64,000 nt of DNA, from assembly GCA_945859605.1 (NCBI GenBank), contig OX243814.1:20684035-20748034 (forward strand), given 5' to 3'. This document shows, piece after piece, positions 1-14,376 of this stretch. The stretch is from Lumbricus rubellus. Taxonomy: Eukaryota; Annelida; Clitellata; Crassiclitellata; Lumbricidae. Within the stretch, counting starts at the first letter, position 1. The number at the start of each line of letters is the position of its first letter. The notes beneath the pieces were generated by a model. It made no database searches and was not told the DNA's origin. It saw only the letters and a program-made list of their open reading frames with translations. The translations under genes were made by a program, and so were the position numbers.

Positions 1-714
1 ACATAGATGAAGCAAACTTGTATAAGATTAAGTTTATAATATCTTTAATGATAAATTCGTTCATATCATGCTACATATAAACTTAAAAAAATATATACAC
101 ACTGTTTATACAGCTCATGTAAATGATTGTCAGCTCAGCTTTTAGAAGACTAGGCTAATTATGTGCTGCATTGTTAAATATCCTTACAGTTTGCCACAAT
201 ACTATAACCGAAGGATCATTAGAAACAGAGTAGTAGCATTTGACAATGTTAATACTGTTCGGTATTGTGATTCTAAAGTGAAGCTGAAACGCCAATCTGT
301 AGACATTTTTCGTAATCTTAACCGTAATAATCTAACCTTCTAAAGCGCCACTCGAAAGCCAATTGAGAGAGGGGCACCAACCAGGCAGAAAACACAACCA
401 GGAAAAGTCAGCAGTTTTCTTCAACGCTCCTATTGGATTAATATCGAGCTCAGTAGTCTGCAAATGCCAATTGCTGCTCAACTATAAATTAGATTCTAAC
501 ACATAATTAAACAATTTAATGTAGGTTAAGAGTCAACACGTGCAAATATTATTATAGCATTAAAAAAATGTAACTTGTAGAATTGATGGAGTAGGCTACC
601 GGTATATGTAATTCAGCTTGCTTTAAAAGTTGTCAAAGCTATCTTTAGCAATTATTTGTAATATGCAATGTCTGCAGTTTAACAGTCATAATTATGCAGT
701 TTTAACATGATCAG
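1..714. other. cadherin 3' flank, no gene seen
   Basis: This AT-rich stretch lies downstream of the stop codon of the minus-strand cadherin-like gene and probably includes its 3' untranslated region. No convincing coding exon was found on either strand. A minus-strand ATTAAA (plus-strand TTTAAT near 513) is a weak polyadenylation-signal candidate about 200 bases past the stop. Confidence 0.4.
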
Positions 715-781
715 TTACAAGTCTTTGTCCACGACTATGCTGTGGACGGTCGATATTGATTCTCTTCTGCCATGTGCAGAC
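715..781 (-). CDS. cadherin-like gene exon 20 (C-terminus)
   Basis: The last 21 codons contain RSAHGRRESISTVHSI and end VVDKDL before TAA. RRES and REST-like serines are possible basophilic kinase sites. The TTGTAG acceptor matches phase 2 of exon 19. Confidence 0.75.
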
Positions 782-3700
782 CTACAACAAAACGAACAGC
801 AACATCCACAAAATCAGACTGTTTTATAAATGTTTCTTACATTAAAATAATGCAAGATTGAATCGTCAGCTAAATTCAGGTGTCGTAGACCTTTGTGCTT
901 TCAATGACGAACGTAGAAATGAAGCATTCAAAGCGTTTAACTGGCTGGAATAAAATAATTCTTGAAAAAATGCAAGTCCAGTAGAAGTAGCTTGATACGA
1001 ATGATAGGCTAAATATTATAAACTAACAATTAATGCTCTATAGCCTTTGACGTCAACGTGGAATGAAGAATAAAGTTATCCTAGAGAACAATTATAGTTG
1101 AAAGACGAGAACACAACACATAGTTTCACTTAGCTTAACCTCCTCAAGAGAAGCATGTGCAGACAACTTTACCATATTAATTGACTAACTATGAAGAGAG
1201 AGGCCTATACATGTAGGCCTACCTGTATCGGACGCTGTCTTCGTCCATGGATCTGACTGGTTTTGGCTCTTCATCAACCCAAGCGTGGGTCGGCTTCGGT
1301 GGAGTTTTTCTAATTGAAATGCAACACAATGCACAGCTCACCATTTTATGCTTCTGCTCTTAACTGTGTCGTATGCCGTATACATGTGCATGTATAATGT
1401 ATATACAGACATGACATTTAGCAAGACCTTTCGTCTGCTCGACATTTATTTTCTGTAGGGTCTATGCTTCTGAATGCACTCATAAAGATCTTTTGAATAT
1501 GATAATGCCCTGAGCGTTTGTAAGTTACTCGTTTATAAATCCAGTACAAGCAGATTTTACATAGCCTACATAGATCTACATGCACACAAACAAGAGTCGT
1601 AGGCTCCTAATCTTCCTCACGAGCTCCATATTATGGGAAGCTTTATGAGGTAAAAGAGTTGTATACCGGTAATTATTTAATTTATCTGATCAGCATGATA
1701 TAGTGATCAAATTTTGCCCATGCATGGTTTTGAAGTGTGCCAGAAAGACCTACAGTTTATATTCAATGCCCTATGTAGCCTAGGCCCTATGCCACGTAGG
1801 ACTGATCTATCTTAACATTAGTAGACAGGAATAATGAGACTCACTGCTTGAAGCAGAGTAGACCGAGCCATTTGCAGATACCGACTCCAGCCAATGCCAA
1901 GAGAAGGAGACCAAGAACCGACAGACAGACAATTGTTGCAATTCCTTCGACTGTATCCAACCACCAATTCATGTACGTCGGCATCACCTTGATCACTGGA
2001 AACTCGTCGAACGTTGGATCTTTTAGAATATCCGCGGGATCGCCTGTTGTCAGTGCAATCGAAAAAGGAGTTACACACCATGTGGTACTTGAATCAATAA
2101 TAAACACCACCCAGTGGCACCCACCCTCATATGTAGCATATACACACACCTGCACACAAACACACACACACACACACACGCGCGCGCACATACAGTCACA
2201 CATACACACTCATATATACATTATATAATATATAAATATAAATATGTAATTAAATAACCTATATTCTTAGGGATAGGCAGGTGATGCCTGACACGGGCAT
2301 GTTCTTGGAGTGGTCTTCCCGCATGTATTTTTTGCGCCATTATTGCAGACGTCAATTAGCCTATTATAATTTTATTATGCCAGCACGAGTTGCAGGTGTC
2401 ACGAAATAGAGTATCCCCCGTATTAAAAGTATCCCCAAAATGAGGAAATGTCGAAAAAAACACTTCCGCTTGCTTTTAATTTTGCAAATTAATTTTCATC
2501 TGCTTTGTTTTGAACAATGACACTAACAGGTATGTTTATTCCTACTAGATAATTTGTTTTTGCTTTGTTTTTATAGCACTTAAAACGTTTAAAACACTTA
2601 AAAACACTCGGAGACACTATATAAATTCGAGTTGCCTTTCTCTTGGCATTGCTTAGGTCACTTAAAACAATTAGAGTCACTTTAAATTTTGATTAGAGTA
2701 TAATTGTTTTAATTATACACATTTTTCAAAAAATGGGATAGAATGGTTTATCCCCCCGGATAGTCTAGACCGGTTAATTCCATCCGGGGGGGCTAGATTA
2801 ATTCATCCCCCGGATAGCTTTTTGGGGGATAATCCTTTTCGTGTCACAGGCTCTTGAGACATTCTTGTTCTAACGCGGTAACGATTCACGCCACGAGTAC
2901 ATTGCTTAAGCTTAGTCTATGAGATCACGCTTCTAAAGAGTGATAAATAAAAGGCGACATTTATAGGCCTATTTATCGAATTCCCGAGGTGCCACATGAA
3001 AGTTTGTCTACATCGTTCCTCACTCAAACATTTGAGCCTTGACGATAAAAATATAAAAATGAATAGGTCTAGGACCTACGAACTGTAGATGATGCTGTAA
3101 GCTTCTATGCAAAATACAATAATCCCGAATTGAAGCAATCTCAGTTTGCTCTCACAATAATTATTGCAGAGACATGAACAACTCACCATAAATGTTTTTC
3201 CTTAATCTATTGAGCATGTCATCTCGATCTACAAATATTTTCGGATAAATTATATTATCCGGTGAGTATGTAGAGTTGTCGGCCAAAGCGTAGACGGTCA
3301 CTATCAACCTGAACAAACCATACAAAACATTAAACTGGTTTTATATAATTATGAGCTTGGCTTTCTTTGATCCAATAATCGTCATAATGTTTTTAGCCCA
3401 ATTATAAATACGACTTATAACAAATGTTTCTTAGCTGTTGACTAAAAGTTGACAGGTCTATTTTCCTTACTTTAAATAAAAATCGTAACCACAGAGTAAT
3501 GAATATGTCGAAGCTATAGGGCTATGACCAGTGGAGCTTTTCTTAAATAGCTAAAACCTTTCCCCGTAAACACCGATTTGATAATCAGGATATTTCCATG
3601 ATATTACTAAACCAATGGGCCTATAGGCCACAAAAATTAATAAAAGACAGAGATAGTACATTTACTATAACTTTATAAAAACCATGAAACTAAATTCATC

Positions 3701-6700
3701 TTTTAAGTGTTGAAATATGTGGATTAGGTCCTATATTCAGATAAGCTATACGAGGTATACGCCATATCAATTTCATGCATAGTTAATGTGAGACGACAAA
3801 ACATTTGAGATTGTATCCTAGGTAAATAATAGCGAATGGCGGCAACTCACTCTTTCTGTACGTTGGGATCGAATGTTGTGCGCGATGCTATCTTCATAAA
3901 CCACGGGACGGTAACCTTTCTGAGAGCTTCCAAGAATGCTGATTGGTCGAAGCTCGATGTCGTCGGTCGAACTGTCAGATCAATGAACTGTCGATCCGGT
4001 CGGTAAGTATCGATGCGAACGTTCATTATCCTATTGTCACATTGTCAAGATGTCACATTGTCAAGATGTCACACATTATAGGCTTGGCTTACATTGTGGG
4101 GCGCGGTGGTGTAGGGGTATGCTCAGTGTCTTGGAGCTGGCTGGTAGCAAGTTAGGATCCACCACAAGCCACTTGCTAGGGACCTTAAGCAAGTCCTTCA
4201 CTCGCAATTGCTCATGATGCGCTTCGGCGTGAGACTCCGAATCAGTGTCCGCGCTGTAGTAGGGAACGCCGCTGACTATAGCAACTTAAGTGGTGCTATA
4301 ACAAGTGCTCATAAAACATAGGCTACGTGTAGGCCTATACATAAGTTGACTCTGACCAGTAGCAGAGAATTATTATCATTCACATGGAACAATGAATGAC
4401 CATTGAACAATAATCTAAATAGGCCTAAACAAAATATATAGTAGCCTATATAATTTATATGCGAAATAATCTGTTTTCAACTCATGGGGTGGATTGACAC
4501 TGAATCACATTGCATGCAGTTCAACTTGTATTTTCAATTTTTCCTCCGACTAACCGATTTATGTCAAATTATGTGGCAATGCAGTTCAACCGAGAATTTT
4601 AAAAGGCATTCTTGGAGCTTTAATCTTTTGACAAGGACCTATTCTGTGCTTTCGTGCTGGACTTCCAAATTTCTTTTAACAAATTTACTAAAATATTCAA
4701 ATAGTCTAAATAGATCACCCCTAAGTTATCTGAATTCCCATTCAAAGCAAAGGATTTGGATTTGCTGGACATGTACATGTAGATAGAATTCTTAGTTCAT
4801 TGATAGGTAGAATTATATCGCATGTAACTTATCACTTCTAAATGCTGGAAGTCACAATCGGTGGAAATTTCTTTAAAATATTAAATCGTTTTCTATTCTA
4901 CAGCCAACTACTTACCTCGACCAGAGACTCGTCGTTCCATTATCTTTGGCGTAGACGTACAACAGGTATTTGGTATATTCCGTCACTGGCTGTTTAACCG
5001 AAATCATTCCATTCTTGTTGTCCATATTGAAATATGCGTCAGGTACCAAGAGATTGAATGTTATGGAATCTAAACAATTAGACTGATCGATAGATTGAAA
5101 TGTCAAATGACAGGTTTATAAAGTTCTAAACATCGAATCATCGATTTATCACAAAAAATTAAGAAATTGTAATGAAAGTAATAAGTTTTAAACGTGATCA
5201 GAAATCTCACCTAGGATACTTGAATTCACTGAGCGAGTTTTTGGGCGCTCTAACTAATGTCAGTTGGAGATCAGCTGATTAATTTGTTGAATGACATTGA
5301 CCTACATTTTGAAAAACCTTTGTTAATATTGTCTATTATACAAATTGATCAGATTTCAGCTCAACGCAGTTTTTGTGGAGCCTTTGTATCGTACTCTTGA
5401 CAAAGCTGTAGAAATCTTAACAAGATCGGATTGCGCACAACAGCAATAAAAACTTTCAAACAGAAACACGATCTACTCTACAGTTAGACTCCTACAGAGA
5501 GATGCCCAGAAAGTTAGGCCTAGACTTATAGGCGTAGGAGACGGGGGTCCAGAGGGGGCAAATGCCCCCCCCCCCCCAAATTTCGGGCAAGTCTGATTTT
5601 TCGGGCAAGCAGACCCGGAAAACTAAAAAAAGTTTTAGAAAATTTTACCTTTTTTAAATTTTTCTGGGTCTTTTTGCCCAAAAAATCAGACTTGCCCGAA
5701 CAAAAAAGGTCAATTTGACCTTTCGAGCAAAAAGTAACGAGAAATTTCAGAAGATTTTGCCCGAATGACTAAAAAAAGGTCGTCAGAATTTTCGGGCAAA
5801 CGTAACGGGAATTTTTCTTAAGATTTCGGCCGGATGACAAAAAAATTTCGGGCAAAAGTCTCATTTTTGCCCCCCCCCCCCAACGTTGAAATGTCCCCTA
5901 TGCCTATATAGACCTATGCCTCTTTCAGATACAGGCCTTGATTTTATAGGTAGAGTATTAGGCATAAAGGCACTCGTTTTCTATTAATATCCAGACACCA
6001 AATTGCATATTTATTTCCTAATAATAATTATATGCGAAATGGATTAGAATTAATGCAGACTTGGCCGAGGATCGTCGTCCGTAGCAGAGAACGTCAAGTT
6101 GGAGACATTCTGACCAATCAGTGCGTCGTATTTGAGGTCAAAGTTGTAGAAGCAGGGTGACGTAGGGTATGGTTCATCCTGAGGTTGGTTAGTACATTCT
6201 ATGGTCGGACGTACATCGTTCACATCTATGATGTTGACTATGATGGCAGCTGATCCACTTCTACTAGACGGAGTACCTTTGTCTATTGCCCACACAGTGA
6301 AACTGTATGATGACTGGTTCTCTCTGTCCAGAGGTTGTTTCGTCTCTACTAGACCAGTCGATGGATCAACCTGTGCGTACAACCAACAATTCATTGGTGC
6401 TATATATATATATATATATATAATATATATATATATATATGGACATCTTCTCATAATGTTCTTGATTGACATCAGGTAGGCCTACAATGTCTTACATTAA
6501 TTAGTCTAAAAGATGCCTGAAGTAAAGTTTTGGCGCTTGGTCTTATGCACCAGTAAGACCGTAGGCCTATAACTTACACAAATATGAATGCACCTTTCAA
6601 AAAATCCTATTATGTAGGCTAGTCACAAATTGTTTGAGCATAATTATAGGTCCACATATAGAATTTTCTGTGATATTATGACTAAAATTCAAATTGGTAG

Positions 6701-9700
6701 TTTTTTCTAAAATTTTATCAGGCAAAAATGTTTATTCGTTAGCCAATTTGACTCAAAAGAGTGGACTGTGAATGTAAGCGAAGAAGAAATATTGATCCTG
6801 ATTAATTATGATTTACCTCAAAGAATGGAAACGCAGCATCCGTGGAAAGAATACTGTATTCGAATTCTCCATTTATACCGGAATCTCCGTCTTTTGCTGT
6901 GACTGTTAGAACTGATGTTCCTCCTGGGGCATTTTCTGATCACATGAAAACAAAACTCAATGGCATGCATTCAACGGCTGATTTTGTTAATTTTTAAAGA
7001 AACTTTAATTGCTATAATTGCTAAAAATGCTCACTGCATATATAATTAATTTATAATTTGTCTTTATTTAGGCTATAATACTATAATTATTCATGGCGAT
7101 CTTTTATAATAATATATTTAACTGTGCAGTGTTTTAAAAGTTAAGATTGTTGCCCTTTCTAGGATTAGGCCATATTATATCTAGCCTACAATGTACATAG
7201 TCAAGGTCAAACAGTTTCGTTAACATTTTGAGTGTTCCAGACTTGAAAATATAGACCAGGGTGGTGGTAGTAGGCCTACTGTGGCGAATCTATAGACTTG
7301 GCATTAAGGTTTAATCATACTGGATAAGTAGGTGAGACGCACACAGATTTAATTCCAGGCTAGCTCAGCTCAGCAGACCGTCTTTCTTTCAGTTCCATAC
7401 GTGAGTACTGAGTACCTACTTATGTTCGAAAATAAAATATTAAATACTTTTTGATGGTTGCTTGTGTTTGCACCTCAGCAGAATAGTCTTATTTATGCAA
7501 TGACAAGCCCATCGAAGGGGCACAGTGGCACAGTAGTGGAAGAACCATAGTTTTACAGAGAAGAAAGAGATGTATCGAAATGTGATCATTCGAGAGGCTT
7601 TAGACTCACCTATAACGGACCCAGAATAAGGTCCAGAAGTGTTAAAAGTAGGATTAAAATCGTTTGTGTTGATGACTCTAATGACAACTTTCGCGTATCC
7701 AGTTAAACCTCCCGAGTCTCTGGCTCCAATCAGTAGTATGATATTCTCATACTGAGGATTATTGTCCAAGTCTATTGGTGTAGTGTTGATTACATCTGTG
7801 CAGCCAGTCATGCTGAAATACGTGGATCCGCTTCCTGGAGTGATGCTGCATGTGACCGAATCAACTGCTGGACTGCAGGACAGGTCTCGGTCGTTTACGG
7901 CGACGGCCGTCACCATTTGATTACAGTTGGGAGGAATCTAAGGAGACAGAAAATGTTATACACATAAGATATTCAAGTTTTTTCTATTGCAGAAAAGCTC
8001 GGCGAAGGTACTGGTATTGGCTCGCAACAAAACTGACTGTCTATGTGCAATGCAGAAACTTTGCTCAAGATGTTTGTACATAAAAAACCATGTCAATTAG
8101 GTTCATTAACTCGTTGTCGGCAACGGCCTAACGGCGGAGAGAGAGAAATTTATCATATAATTTTTATCATATAGGCCTACCAAGTACTTTATCAGCTCTC
8201 GCAAAATGATGTCTTATGCGTTTTCCAAACAGAAATGAAGTCTAACTAAGAGCTTAATTGCTTTTTTATACCGCAGAATACTAACCGGCGTACACTTCTC
8301 GGTGATCGTACCGGAGTATGTGGTTTGACTGAAGGATGGAAGAGAGTTGATCCATTGAAGGTTTACTGTCAGACTGCTAACGTTACTCAAAGCAGAATTC
8401 GTTGCATTGACCTGAACCGTATACGTAGAACTGAGACAGTAGTCTAGTTTAGCGTAGCTGCAAAGACTGATTTCACCATCTGCAGAGAACAAAAGAAAAA
8501 CTTTCTATCGTTTACTTAAACAATATGCAATCGACTTTGCAATTTGCAATCGAACCATTCAAATAGCGCCGCTAAAAATTCAACAGCGTTCTAATTGTTC
8601 CATGATAATACATATAATATACATGTATATACTATATAGTGACTATTATATATACAATATGCATAATTGCATATATATATTGCATAGTCGAAATTTATTG
8701 CATGAATCGTTGAAAGCTGCGAGACCTCTCTCCTCTCTCAAGTCTGCAATGTTGCAACTTGCAAGTTTAGCAGGCAATGCATGAACCTTAGAAATTAAAC
8801 TTCCAAAATATTATCAAACGCATGCAGCTAATAAAATAACTAACGTATACCAAAAGAAGAAACTTACAGAAACCCCTTGCATCGTTCGTCACATATTTGA
8901 AGTATTAGGCCTATAAATATATCTTACTTCATCCTCACGTTTCGACACTTTTTACCTGAATCTGACCACACGATGAAAGCCATGTCTATTACATGTAGCC
9001 TACAACATTAGAAGGATTCACAAGAAATTTAAGCCACGTCATTCCCCGGGGACACGTAAAGAATTCATTCATCTCCTTTCCTTGGCCATTGAGTCCGCAA
9101 GGGAAATGGAAGAGTCCCAATACCCTGCATCGTGGGACTTGTAAGTTAGGACTTTCCATCCTACATATGCATTAAATTATGCTTAGCCTAGGCCTACTGC
9201 ATGGTGACTGATGCGCGGGTGCTAAAGCAAACTTCCTCAGGGTCGTTACATCATGCGAGGATCTTGTGTAATTTAGGTCCTGTCATAAAATTCCGACTCT
9301 GATTTTAAAAAGAAACACTTACTTAACTCGTCAATGCAGAATGGAGTTAAAAGGTCGATGATTTCATATCTTATTACTGGATCCAGACTCATATCCACCA
9401 ACACCTTAAACCATAATAACACGTAAGAATGAAATTCATATTCATATTCTGTCTATTCAGAATTTATAATTTATTGTAGAATTTAGTTTGTAGCTTACAC
9501 CCTTAAAATAAGATTATTTTCTCCAGTTACCTGAAAAACAACAGTATTGCCAGGAAGGTTTTCGTCGATTGTGATGCTGTCTGGGAGATTGAGAAACACT
9601 GGCGGCTGCTTAACGTTCGTTATTGTAATTATCAGATCACCCTGTTTTCTGGTGACACCATCTGTTGCTGTAATGGTGAGTGTGTAATCGATGGTTGTTG

Positions 9701-12700
9701 GATATGGTGTGTTTGTTGGATAATCCAGATGCCAGGTGCTGAGGTCAGTGGATGACGTCACCGATCCTATGATTAACACGTCAAAATAATTAATATTTTC
9801 ACATAGAACAGCTTTAACCAAATTAATGCTTGTTCAAACAAATCAAACACTTCATGCGTCTAGCAATTGTGAGGCAGGCCTACAGAAAGACGCCAGCCTA
9901 TATTATAATTGTGGGGCGTGGTGGTGTAGTGGTGGCGTTGTTGCCTTGGATCCGGAAGGTTCGAGGTTCGAATCCACCTCGCCGCGTAAGGACCTTGGGC
10001 AAGTCCTTCGCTCACAATTGCTCAGCGCTTCGGCGTGAAACTCCTATGCAGTGTCCGCTCTGCATTCGGGAGCGTCTCTGAGTAGGGAGAGCTTGAAGGG
10101 GCGCTATAACAAGTGCACACACACAAACAAGTAAGTGTCTATGTATAATTGTATACGCAGTTACATACTTACATAGACACTTAGACTTACGTAGGCTGCA
10201 TAGTGTATTATGTATACAAACAATGCATAGCCTACTATGATTAGTATTTACATTGCGTCATGTGTGATATTTTTCTAAAATAATTAAATTTTTGCCATTG
10301 TTGGCTCTTTACTAGAAGAGAACTAACTCAAAAGTAGCCTAAGATCTGACATTAGCTCGTGAAATAAAGCCCTGCGTCCTGCCAGCCTTAAGTGTTGATT
10401 AAACGAAATTGATTGATTACCAGAATCTGGGTTTACAACGAACGGCGGCACATCATTTGTAGTCTCAGGGCTTGCCCAACTTTGAAGGTAAAACTTCACC
10501 GGAACTGTTGGATTGGTGTCCGGATCAGAAATTAGGACTTTAAATACCTACAATTATTGAGAGCACCAACAAGAAAAATAGCTTTTTAGATATATCTATC
10601 ATAAACCTCTCAGAATATCTCCGATCTCTTATTCGGATACCTTAACAACCAAAATATTGATTATGTGGTCGATTCTGTGACAAAACAAGTGAACTATGTT
10701 CTGTTTAAAGAGTCCACTGAGCGTAACTTTATTTACCGATATTATGTTGACTCTAGAATCTGTAGACGGATTCAATTCGAATAACTACGCTCTCCGAGTA
10801 ATAGGTCAGTAGGCCTACTACTAAACGAACGTACTTTCAGTCAGAGTGGTTGCGACAATTAGGTATAGTCTAAAATATTCGACACGCATGTGGTCTTTAA
10901 AGGTGCTGTAGTGATCGTCAAGAATATGCATAGGCCTACATGACGTATGTCGGTTTGAAGAATAGCGAATGGCCGATCCAGAATTTTTGAATGGTGTGCA
11001 GTCAGTGCAGAGTGTAATATTCGTTATAGGCAAGGTGACGATACAAAGTTTTTATTGTGGCCGTTCAAATGTCAGCACCTGTTAAAAACACTGAAAGGCT
11101 CCAATATTTAAAGATCCAGTGGACTAAGGGACGAAAGAGTTTGAGAGGCAAACGGGTATGAATGTCTCGAATCTCGTGTCTTCTGTCATCAGAGTGCTGA
11201 TGGTCGTGAGACTCCGACTAAACTACTAAAGTGTAAGGTGTAAGCTATCGACTCTTATTTGCCTCTCATCGATTTCAACGCAACAAGTAACAATTTGCTT
11301 AGCAGCTATTTTTTTTACAATATCCTGATAATAGATAAATAGAAAGGCATCGAAAGGTGTAAGGACGCTAAATAAATATTCCTATTAGATGATATTCCCA
11401 GATGAATGGAAATCCTTCAATTTCTTCTACGTGGTGAACGCATAAAGTGGTTGGCTGTATTATAAGGAGAATGCATTTGTGAAATTCTAAAAGGGCAAAA
11501 CCTACAGTATATCTTCCCACATGAGTAGGCCTATACAGCACCACATATGCGCACATATAATTATATTTTACGCAAGTGTCTTATTATTATAGACTAAACA
11601 TATGTATTATACAATATAAAAAATATACATAGGCTACCTCAGTGGCTGCTGCTGTAGAAGGTGCATTGACGCTGGTACTGTTGGGTAAGTTTATTATGTT
11701 ATGCGGTTCATTGACGTCGACGATATTAACAGTCAGGACTTTCGAAGTACTGAGTCCAAGTCCTGTGACTGTGACTTCCAACTGATACACACTTTGAGTT
11801 TCATAGTCAATTGGACCAATTGCTGTGACGTCGGCAAGTCCATCTAAATAGCACAGACAGATCGCACACGAGCACTTTGTTACTTTAATCCATTCAGTTC
11901 ATTTATTTGACTCTCGCATCATTTAATGCAGCATTAAAAGAGCAAAGCTATACCGTATATAAATCTGTCATTACCTTTACGATTATCAACTGAGAGGACC
12001 GGGTTATATCCCGGCCATGGCTGAGAGATATTTCAAGTGTTTTGGCCTTTGATAGGACTATACTGATGCTGCTGCTGCTGCTTCCGCCGCCACCGCCGCC
12101 ACCACCACCACCACCACCACCACGTACCACCACCACCATCATCACCACCACCACCACCACCACCACCACCACCAAAGGCCTGTATAGGCCTATTGATGTG
12201 ATGAGTCATGATCATTGTAGCATTAAGTTTTGAGAGGTTCATTCAAACTTACTTGTGGCAGCTGTTACGTTCTGAATTGCAAATGGAACACCAATGGGAG
12301 ACAAGGTTAACGTCAACGGAACAGCATCTCTGTAGTTGTTTACGTTACCGTTGCAGATGTGAGATGTGATGACTGTGAAGATGATGAAAGGAGGAGGAGA
12401 TAATAATAGCACGTCCTCAGCCAAGTTGACTGTCGCAGGTAGATTGTCAATTGTCGGTTCTTCACCTGGAAAGAATAGTAGATGCGTGCACGATCGTCGA
12501 TCATTCAGAGGCAATGATGCATAACTTATACACCGTGATTCAAAAAAAAGTAAGCCAAATTGTTTTTCATATATATCTAATGCCTGATAACATATCACGC
12601 TAAAATTTTCCAAATATTTAGAGAATTGGACCAAGAATATGATTCCAAAATTTCATGGAATAAAGTTGAACGGATAAAAAGATATGAATCTTTAAACTTC

Positions 12701-14333
12701 ATATGCCGAAATTGCCGTTTACAAGCAATTTTTTGTCAGATTCAATAAAAAAGTAAGCTAAACTGTTTTTATTATATCTCCAATGCCTGATAATTAATCA
12801 TACTAAAAGTTTCCAGATATTTAGAGAATTGAACCTAGAATAGGATTCCAAAATATCATGTAATAATGAACGGATAGAAAGATATGAATATTTAAACTTC
12901 ATCTCCAGAAATTTCAGTTTTCAGCAAATCTGTTATGGTGTTCGCTGCAGTTTTGATGCCTGATAGTTCCCAATTTTGGTCTTCACTCTTCAGTGATCCT
13001 GGAGTTAAATTTTACGGAATATAAAGTGTGGAGCGTGCATAATGAAATACCGAGTCTACCAGACAACAATCCATGATATAAATGATCTGAAGCAACGCTT
13101 GTTGGAAGTGTGGGATGGCCTGGACCAGAGGATAATCGACGATGCTGTTGCCTAATGGCGCCAGCGCCTCAAGGATTGCGTGCAAGCTGGAGGATGACAT
13201 TTTGAGAAACTTATTTAATTAAATAATCAAATCATACTGATGGGGTCATATTGCTAGTTCAATTATCTACATATCTGGAAAATTTTAGAAAGATTGATCA
13301 TCAGGCATTAGAGATATGAGAAAAAGTTTGACTTACATTTTACTGAATCTGACAGAAAATTGCTTGTAAACGGCAATTTCGGCATATGAAGTTTAAAGAT
13401 TCATAACTTTTTATCCGTTCAACTTTATCTCATAAAATTTTGGAATCATATTCTTGGTCCAATTGTCTAAATATTTGGAAAATTTTAGCGTGATATGTTA
13501 TCAGGCATTAGAGATATATGAAAAACAATTTGGCTTACTTTTTTTGAATCACGGTGTATTTATGTAGCGCGATACATGATTTTGTGCAGTCCCATAATAG
13601 TAGTTCACCTTCAGAGCATTGAAAACAACCAAGACATAGGCTAAGACGCAGTAAAATTAGTAGACTTGGTATGCGGAGCACATGCACGCTACGTAATAAT
13701 TATATGAAGATCATACCTTGCATGACTGTAACTTTGAGAGAGAAATCTTGCGTTAATGATGGGTTCGTAAATGGCGCAGTATCTCCTGGACTGATTGGAG
13801 CCGTCGGTAGAGTGGTGTAACTTCCGGCGGAGGTCGAACTTGGATCACCGGAAACCCTTGGAAGAGGACTTGGTTGGTCCCTACATGTCACAAATATACA
13901 ACATTTTCTTGTGCACCGAAGAATGGCATGTAGCATAATTCTCTTTTTTGCAGCTCGAAAAATTGAATTTGAAATGACACGAATGACTGACTACAAGAAT
14001 GCAAAGACCATGTGTCACAGCTATTCACTTTAAATTCACTGGTAAATTCTAATTCATGATGCTGAGTTTTTAAATGAGATTTATTATCTCCTTGAGGTTA
14101 TTTTAAGAGGCAATGTAAATGTCAGTATAGGCCTACATATAGTTAACTTTAAGTAATTAACAGCAATCATTTAACTAATTAATTAGTCCTTTAATTAGTA
14201 ATTAAATTAATGAACACTGAGATACAATCTAACACGTAGGCCTAGGCCTATATTAAATGCCAGATGTAGGCTACATGTAATGACAGGGAAACATTCTAGG
14301 AGAGGATGACAAGGGGTATAATGTCCTAGACCC

Positions 14334-14376
<43 letters not shown>

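Noticed and set aside
1818..2081. Alternative minus-strand frame over the transmembrane exon
   Set aside because: The other frame gives a clean hydrophobic helix and joins exons 17 and 19 in phase.
2044..2160. Earlier acceptors for cadherin exon 18 (near 2146 and 2092)
   Set aside because: Their phases do not match exon 17, or they yield an immediate stop.
9911..10000. Functional tRNA gene in SINE boxes
   Set aside because: A and B boxes are tRNA-like, but the 3' acceptor half does not pair and the sequence continues into the SINE body.
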